Source: a bacterium SCSIO 12643 (GTDB lineage Bacteria > Bacteroidota > Bacteroidia > Flavobacteriales_G > Salibacteraceae). Taken from it: 64,000 nucleotides of DNA. The translations under genes and the position numbers were made by a program. Location of the stretch: contig CP073750.1 of NCBI GenBank assembly GCA_024398135.1, positions 806,001 to 870,000 of the forward strand, given 5' to 3'. Below are positions 59,886-64,000 of the stretch, one piece after another. The notes below the pieces were generated by a model. That model had not been told where the DNA came from and made no database searches. It worked only from the letters and a program-made list of their open reading frames with translations. Every line of letters begins with the position of its first letter. The first letter of the stretch is position 1.

Positions 59886-60527
59886 TTAACCTCTCACAAA
59901 CGGATTAGAAAATTTCTCTGCACCGATGGTCGTCTCTGGCCCATGTCCGCAATACACCACCATATCATCCGGCAAAGCATACATTTTTTCAGAAATAGAT
60001 TTAGCCAACGTATCAAAATCACCACCCGGTAAGTCTGTTCTTCCAATGCTATTTTGAAACAAAACATCTCCAGCAACTACCCAGCCTGATGATTCACATA
60101 CCAAAGCAACATGCCCGGTTGAATGACCAGGAACGTGAATCACTTTTATTTGCACTCCATCCAATTCTAAAACATCTCCATCTTCTAAAAAATGTGTAAT
60201 TGGTGGAGATGGAATGTGTGGTAATCCATACATCTGACATGCACGTTCATTTCCGGATAGGGTAACTTCACCATCTTTATGACCGGTTGGAAGTAACCCC
60301 CATTGATCATACACAAATTGATTCCCAAAAACATGATCCAGGTGGAAATGCGTTAAAATCAACTTTTGCGGCTGAAGCCCACGCGCTTCAATAAATTCTC
60401 TCAACTGATTATTCTCTGTCGAATTAAAACATCCTGGATCAACAATAAAACATTCTGAATTATTCCCTTCAATTATAAAAGTATTCTCTTGAAATGGATT
60501 AAAAACCAACTTATGTACCTTCAACAT
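59886..60527 (-). CDS. MBL-fold metal-dependent hydrolase (glyoxalase II-like)
   Basis: A 213-residue metallo-beta-lactamase-fold hydrolase. The start is the ATG at 60527 (MLKVHKLVFNPFQENTFII); the frame continues 7 codons to a TTG. The metal motif THFHLDH is at about 62-68, followed by HVPGHSTGHVALV (His ligand), GDVLFQNSIGRTDLPGGD (Asp bridging) and VVYCGHGPETTIGAEK (last His). The QENTF and FQNSIGRTDLPGGD blocks fit the glyoxalase II-like or YcbL-type branch. The natural substrate is probably a thioester, but that is family inference. Confidence 0.91.
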   Translation of the reverse strand: MLKVHKLVFNPFQENTFIIEGNNSECFIVDPGCFNSTENNQLREFIEARGLQPQKLILTHFHLDHVFGNQFVYDQWGLLPTGHKDGEVTLSGNERACQMYGLPHIPSPPITHFLEDGDVLELDGVQIKVIHVPGHSTGHVALVCESSGWVVAGDVLFQNSIGRTDLPGGDFDTLAKSISEKMYALPDDMVVYCGHGPETTIGAEKFSNPFVRG

Positions 60528-60595
60528 GCGTATAATATTTGATCGCAAAAATTAAATTTAATGCGCAACACAATAAATCTTATTTTTACGTCTTT

Positions 60596-60603
60596 TATCT
60601 TTG
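60596..60603 (+). promoter_or_regulatory. Bacteroidota -7 promoter element for the gene at 60639
   Basis: TATCTTTG matches TAnnTTTG, 35 bases before the ATG. Confidence 0.55.
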
Positions 60604-60638
60604 ATAATTATTAAACCACAAATTTAGGTTGATCCTGA

Positions 60639-63600
60639 ATGAATACAACTTTAAGATACCATCTTTTATTCATAGTTATTTTATTCCTCGGAATATCTCA
60701 ATCTGCATATGCCCAGTTTTATAGAGGTTCTTATCAGGAATTTGGAAAAAACAGATTACAGTTTTTCACCCCCAATTGGCAGCACATGGACTATGAAGAC
60801 TTCAACGTGTATTTCTATGGTACCGGAAGGCCTTTAGCAGACTATACTGCAAAAGAAGGGATCCAAACTTTAAAATATCTTCAGGATATTCTGGATTACC
60901 GAATGCGTGGTAAAGTGTTTATTCTAGTGTTCAACACTCAAGCTGAGTTTGAACAAAGTAATATTGGTTTAGAAATTCCGGATGCCAACAACATTGGAGG
61001 GACAACGCATTTACAAGGAAATAAACTCTTCATTTACTTTAACGGAAGTCATAAAGATTTACAAAGACAAATTCGTGGTGGTCTAACAGAAGTTATCGTC
61101 CGTCAATTAATGTTTGGTAAAGACTGGAAAGAAATGGTTAAAAATTCTGCTTTGATGACCGTACCCAACTGGTATATCAATGGTCTGGTTTCTTATGCCA
61201 CGCAAAATTGGAGTGTAGATATTGATGATAAATTGAGAGATCTGGTACTGAACGGTCAAATGGGAAAAATCAACCGTTTGACTGGTGAGGATGCCAAATT
61301 TGCCGGACATGCTTTATGGTATTACATCTCTGAAGTCTATGGACCTGAGGTTATTCCTAACATCCTCTATATGTCCAAAATCAGTAGAAATATTGAAAGT
61401 GGATTTCTATTTGTTTTGGGACAATCTATGCCCAGTCTGGTCGAAGCTGCACAGAAATACTATCTGGCCAAATACGTAGCAGACGATGCCCAACGAACAT
61501 TGCCGATAAGTGATGAATTAAAAATCAAAACTAAAAAAACACGTACCTACCAAAGAGTTTCTTTAAGTCCTGATGCCGAATATGTAGCATTTACATCTAA
61601 TGAATTGGGACAATATAAAGTTTGGTTACATCATGTGGGAAAAGAGAAAACCAAACGAATCATGAAGGGGAATCATAAACTGGATAAAATTCCGGATGTC
61701 AGTTATCCATTATTGGGTTGGAGTCCTTCTTCCGATATTCTTGCTGTGGTTTATGAGAAAAAAGGTATGGTTTTACTTGACCTTTATGATGTCAACACCA
61801 AGAAATGGGATCAAAGAGAACTCGTGAGAGTAGACAAAGTATTAGGCTTCAACTTTTCCAGTGATGGAAAAAAACTGGTTATCTCTGCGATTAAGAGTAG
61901 TCAATCGGACTTGTTTATATTCAACCTGTCTCAAAACTCTATGCGACAAATCACAAATGATATTTATGATGATTTGACTCCGAGTTTTGTCCCGGGAACC
62001 AATGAAATCATATTTGCATCCAACCGGGGCACAGACTCCATCGCTATCAAAGATGATGTAACTCAAATGATGGAAAATACCGATTTATTCCTCTTTGACT
62101 ACAAAGAGAAACCTAAACCAAAAACCTATAAACGTTTGGTCAACTCTCAGGACTTTAACGAACAACTCCCGTATGCTGTTAATGAAAAGTACTTTACTTT
62201 CTTAAGTGGGGAGAATGGAATTCGCAATCGTTACATTGGACAAGTGGATAGCTCTATTACCCATATTGATACGGCAATTCATTACAGATACTTTACCAAA
62301 ACAGTTCCGGTATCTAACTATAAACGAAATATTCTATATCAGTCCATTAGTTTGGAAAGCAAACAATATGCTGAAATGATAAAGTATCAAGGTAGATATC
62401 ATTTCTATATTGAAGATTTTGCAAACGTTGAAGAAAAAGAGGTTGCTGAAACCAAATACAAAGAAACGATTGATAAAAAAGAAGCTGCACAGAAGAGATT
62501 AAAATATGAAGAAGGCACACAGTTTGACGTGGTCGATCCCCCAGTTAGAGATCAACAGGTATTTTCAGATAGTTCAGATATTGATATTAGTAATTATACA
62601 TTTAATGGGGAGACTCCTATTCGTGTAACTGAGCCTACGGGACCAATTAAAAACTCCAAACTGATCACACTGAAAACAGTTCAAACTGAAAAGGTAGAAT
62701 CAAAACCTGAGGTCTTTAAATTTCCGAAACAAGAAAACTATCGTTTGGCATTCTTAGCAACCGATGTAACCACCGCAGTTGATTTTGATTTTGCGAATCA
62801 ACTCTACCAACCTTTCAATGGAGGCCCCTATAATAACCCGGGAATGGGTGCAGTGATCAAAATCAGTTTATTTGATATTATGGAAGATCATAATATCACG
62901 GGAGGCATGCGTTACGGACTGAACGGAAGAAGTACGGAGTACTTTTTAAGTTATACCAATCGTAAAAAACGAATGGATAAAAAATATAGTTTCCAACGTC
63001 AAAAACTATCTCAAACTACAACGGACAACTATAACGTTGAGTCAATTATTCACCAAGCGAAAGTCACGTTCTCATGGCCATTTAGCAATGTACTGGCATT
63101 AAAAACAACTTTCAATGTTCGAAATGATCGTAACATTTTAAAAGCCATTGATGACCAATCTCTACAAGCTGATGATTTCAGTTCTAGCTGGGGAGGAGTC
63201 AAACTCGAATTGATTTTTGACGATACCCGTGATATTGCGATGAATATCAAAAATGGCACACGCTTCAAAATTTTTGCAGAATCTTATGCTGAGATTGACC
63301 AAAGTGTAAAAGACATCAACATTGTTGGTTTAGACTTTAGAACGTATACTAAAATCCACAGAACAATTATTTGGGCGAATAGAATAGCAGCAAGTACTTC
63401 GTTTGGGCAAAGAAAACTGGTGTACTATTTAGGATCCGTAGATGAATGGATCAACTTTGGCGACCGATTCAATACGCAACAAAACATTGCCAGAGATCAA
63501 AACTTCTTCTGGCAAGCTCTGGCTACAAACATGAGAGGTTTTAATCAAAACATTCGTAACGGGAATACCTTTGCTGTACTCAATTCTGAATTAAGAATTC

Positions 63601-63929
63601 CTATTTTCCAGTATCTCATTGCAAAACCAATTAAATCAGAATTTGTTAAGAACTTCCAGATTATTGGATTTGGAGATGTGGGTACCGCCTGGACTGGACC
63701 AGACCCGTATAGTGATGAAAACGCTTTCAATACCAGAGTTATTAATCAGGGTGGTAGTGATGTGACTGTAAGGCTTAATAACAAAAAAGACCCATTAGTT
63801 GGAGCGGTAGGATTTGGTTTTAGAACAAAACTATTAGGCTACTTTGTGAGATGGGATTACGGGTATGGAATTGAAGATGGTGAGTTCTTAAAGCCTATGG
63901 CACATTTAAGTCTGGGATTAGATTTCTAA
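60639..63929 (+). CDS. Large outer-membrane protein: peptidase-like N-terminus, WD40-type propeller, C-terminal beta-barrel
   Basis: A 1096-residue exported protein. Signal peptide: about 1-25 (ending SAYAQ). Residues 30-290 resemble an MA-clan metallopeptidase domain, but where HExxH is expected the sequence reads RGGLTEVIVRQLMFG, so the zinc site is lost. Residues 300-560 carry TolB/PD40 propeller blades (VSLSPDAEYVAFTSNE, LGWSPSSDILAVVYE, FNFSSDGKKLVISAIK, PSFVPGTNEIIFASNRG). A charged helical linker follows (about 600-640). The last 350 residues are a beta-barrel that resembles the Omp85/surface-antigen type (LNSELRIPIFQYL, VGFGFRTKLLGYFVRWDYGYG), with Phe at the end. Its role is unknown; a scaffold in the outer membrane is a reasonable guess. 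Confidence 0.85.
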   Translation: MNTTLRYHLLFIVILFLGISQSAYAQFYRGSYQEFGKNRLQFFTPNWQHMDYEDFNVYFYGTGRPLADYTAKEGIQTLKYLQDILDYRMRGKVFILVFNTQAEFEQSNIGLEIPDANNIGGTTHLQGNKLFIYFNGSHKDLQRQIRGGLTEVIVRQLMFGKDWKEMVKNSALMTVPNWYINGLVSYATQNWSVDIDDKLRDLVLNGQMGKINRLTGEDAKFAGHALWYYISEVYGPEVIPNILYMSKISRNIESGFLFVLGQSMPSLVEAAQKYYLAKYVADDAQRTLPISDELKIKTKKTRTYQRVSLSPDAEYVAFTSNELGQYKVWLHHVGKEKTKRIMKGNHKLDKIPDVSYPLLGWSPSSDILAVVYEKKGMVLLDLYDVNTKKWDQRELVRVDKVLGFNFSSDGKKLVISAIKSSQSDLFIFNLSQNSMRQITNDIYDDLTPSFVPGTNEIIFASNRGTDSIAIKDDVTQMMENTDLFLFDYKEKPKPKTYKRLVNSQDFNEQLPYAVNEKYFTFLSGENGIRNRYIGQVDSSITHIDTAIHYRYFTKTVPVSNYKRNILYQSISLESKQYAEMIKYQGRYHFYIEDFANVEEKEVAETKYKETIDKKEAAQKRLKYEEGTQFDVVDPPVRDQQVFSDSSDIDISNYTFNGETPIRVTEPTGPIKNSKLITLKTVQTEKVESKPEVFKFPKQENYRLAFLATDVTTAVDFDFANQLYQPFNGGPYNNPGMGAVIKISLFDIMEDHNITGGMRYGLNGRSTEYFLSYTNRKKRMDKKYSFQRQKLSQTTTDNYNVESIIHQAKVTFSWPFSNVLALKTTFNVRNDRNILKAIDDQSLQADDFSSSWGGVKLELIFDDTRDIAMNIKNGTRFKIFAESYAEIDQSVKDINIVGLDFRTYTKIHRTIIWANRIAASTSFGQRKLVYYLGSVDEWINFGDRFNTQQNIARDQNFFWQALATNMRGFNQNIRNGNTFAVLNSELRIPIFQYLIAKPIKSEFVKNFQIIGFGDVGTAWTGPDPYSDENAFNTRVINQGGSDVTVRLNNKKDPLVGAVGFGFRTKLLGYFVRWDYGYGIEDGEFLKPMAHLSLGLDF

Positions 63930-64000
63930 AAAAAGAGGCATTCACTTTTTTGCGAACACCTCTTATCTAAGTTCTATTTTGATTAACTAATTATAAATAG

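Noticed and set aside
1-64000. CRISPR arrays, insertion sequences, prophage, tRNA or rRNA genes
   Set aside because: I looked for regular repeats, transposase or integrase motifs and tRNA-like ends and found none; all genes read as ordinary chromosomal genes with similar composition.

Overview
The window is about 64 kb of chromosomal DNA from a member of the Bacteroidota, most likely order Flavobacteriales; genus not determinable. The grounds are low GC content, Bacteroidota-type promoters (TAnnTTTG) in front of many genes, near-absence of Shine-Dalgarno sites, two TonB-dependent receptors with carboxypeptidase-regulatory-like N-termini, a cell-surface protein with a type IX secretion (T9SS) C-terminal sorting domain, the DUF3822-rsmD-coaD cluster, a flavobacterial-type DnaX without zinc cysteines, and the zapA-ncRNA-rny arrangement. 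It is mostly core genome. I see no phage, insertion sequence, integron, CRISPR array, rRNA or tRNA.

Layout. 1-9 kb: 3' end of kdsB, a TPP riboswitch driving a TonB receptor (probable thiamin uptake), an unknown protein, then a leftward lhgO-glycosyltransferase pair, an MFS transporter and an OmpA-family protein. 9-19.4 kb: leftward hydrolase, acnB, a GNAT enzyme, a beta-barrel protein, the NAD-synthesis genes nadB/nadA, a rightward MacB-like permease, and the leftward rpsF-rpsR-rplI operon. 19.5-32.6 kb: outer-membrane protein, a frameshifted dnaX, a T9SS adhesin-like protein, acyltransferase, RecD-like helicase, a DUF3822-rsmD-coaD-thioredoxin-fold cluster, nudix/pyrE, birA. 32.8-37.1 kb: rsfS-ftsH-DUF2007-cdsA-psd (ribosome silencing, membrane proteolysis, phospholipid synthesis). 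37.1-41.4 kb: leftward pyrimidine-salvage genes (yjjG-like, upp), then a zapB-like/zapA/6S-like RNA/rny block. 41.5-46.5 kb: M23 peptidase and a second TonB receptor. 46.6-50 kb: tig-clpP-clpX. 50.2-56 kb: Crp/Fnr regulator, M28 peptidase, bifunctional nuclease, etfBA and pdhB. 56.1-64 kb: a membrane pyrophosphatase fused to a YceI domain, a lipoprotein, an MBL hydrolase and a large propeller/beta-barrel outer-membrane protein.

Most notable: (1) dnaX is readable as full-length tau only through a -1 shift at an A10 tract, while the zero frame stops at once to give a gamma-length product. (2) The membrane pyrophosphatase carries a C-terminal YceI lipocalin-like domain, predicted to sit in the periplasm. 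(3) A structured RNA of about 200 nt between zapA and rny, closed by an uninterrupted 15-bp stem and a U-tract, is a good 6S RNA candidate. (4) A canonical Shine-Dalgarno precedes rplI in the rpsF-rpsR-rplI operon, in a lineage whose ribosomes hide the anti-Shine-Dalgarno behind bS6/bS18/bS21. (5) Three genes have a promoter element exactly 5 nt before the start codon, which predicts near-leaderless mRNAs.

Start codons: several genes have no usable ATG and appear to start at TTG or GTG; these are stated entry by entry. Some starts were moved inward to the residue where the conserved family or signal peptide begins.
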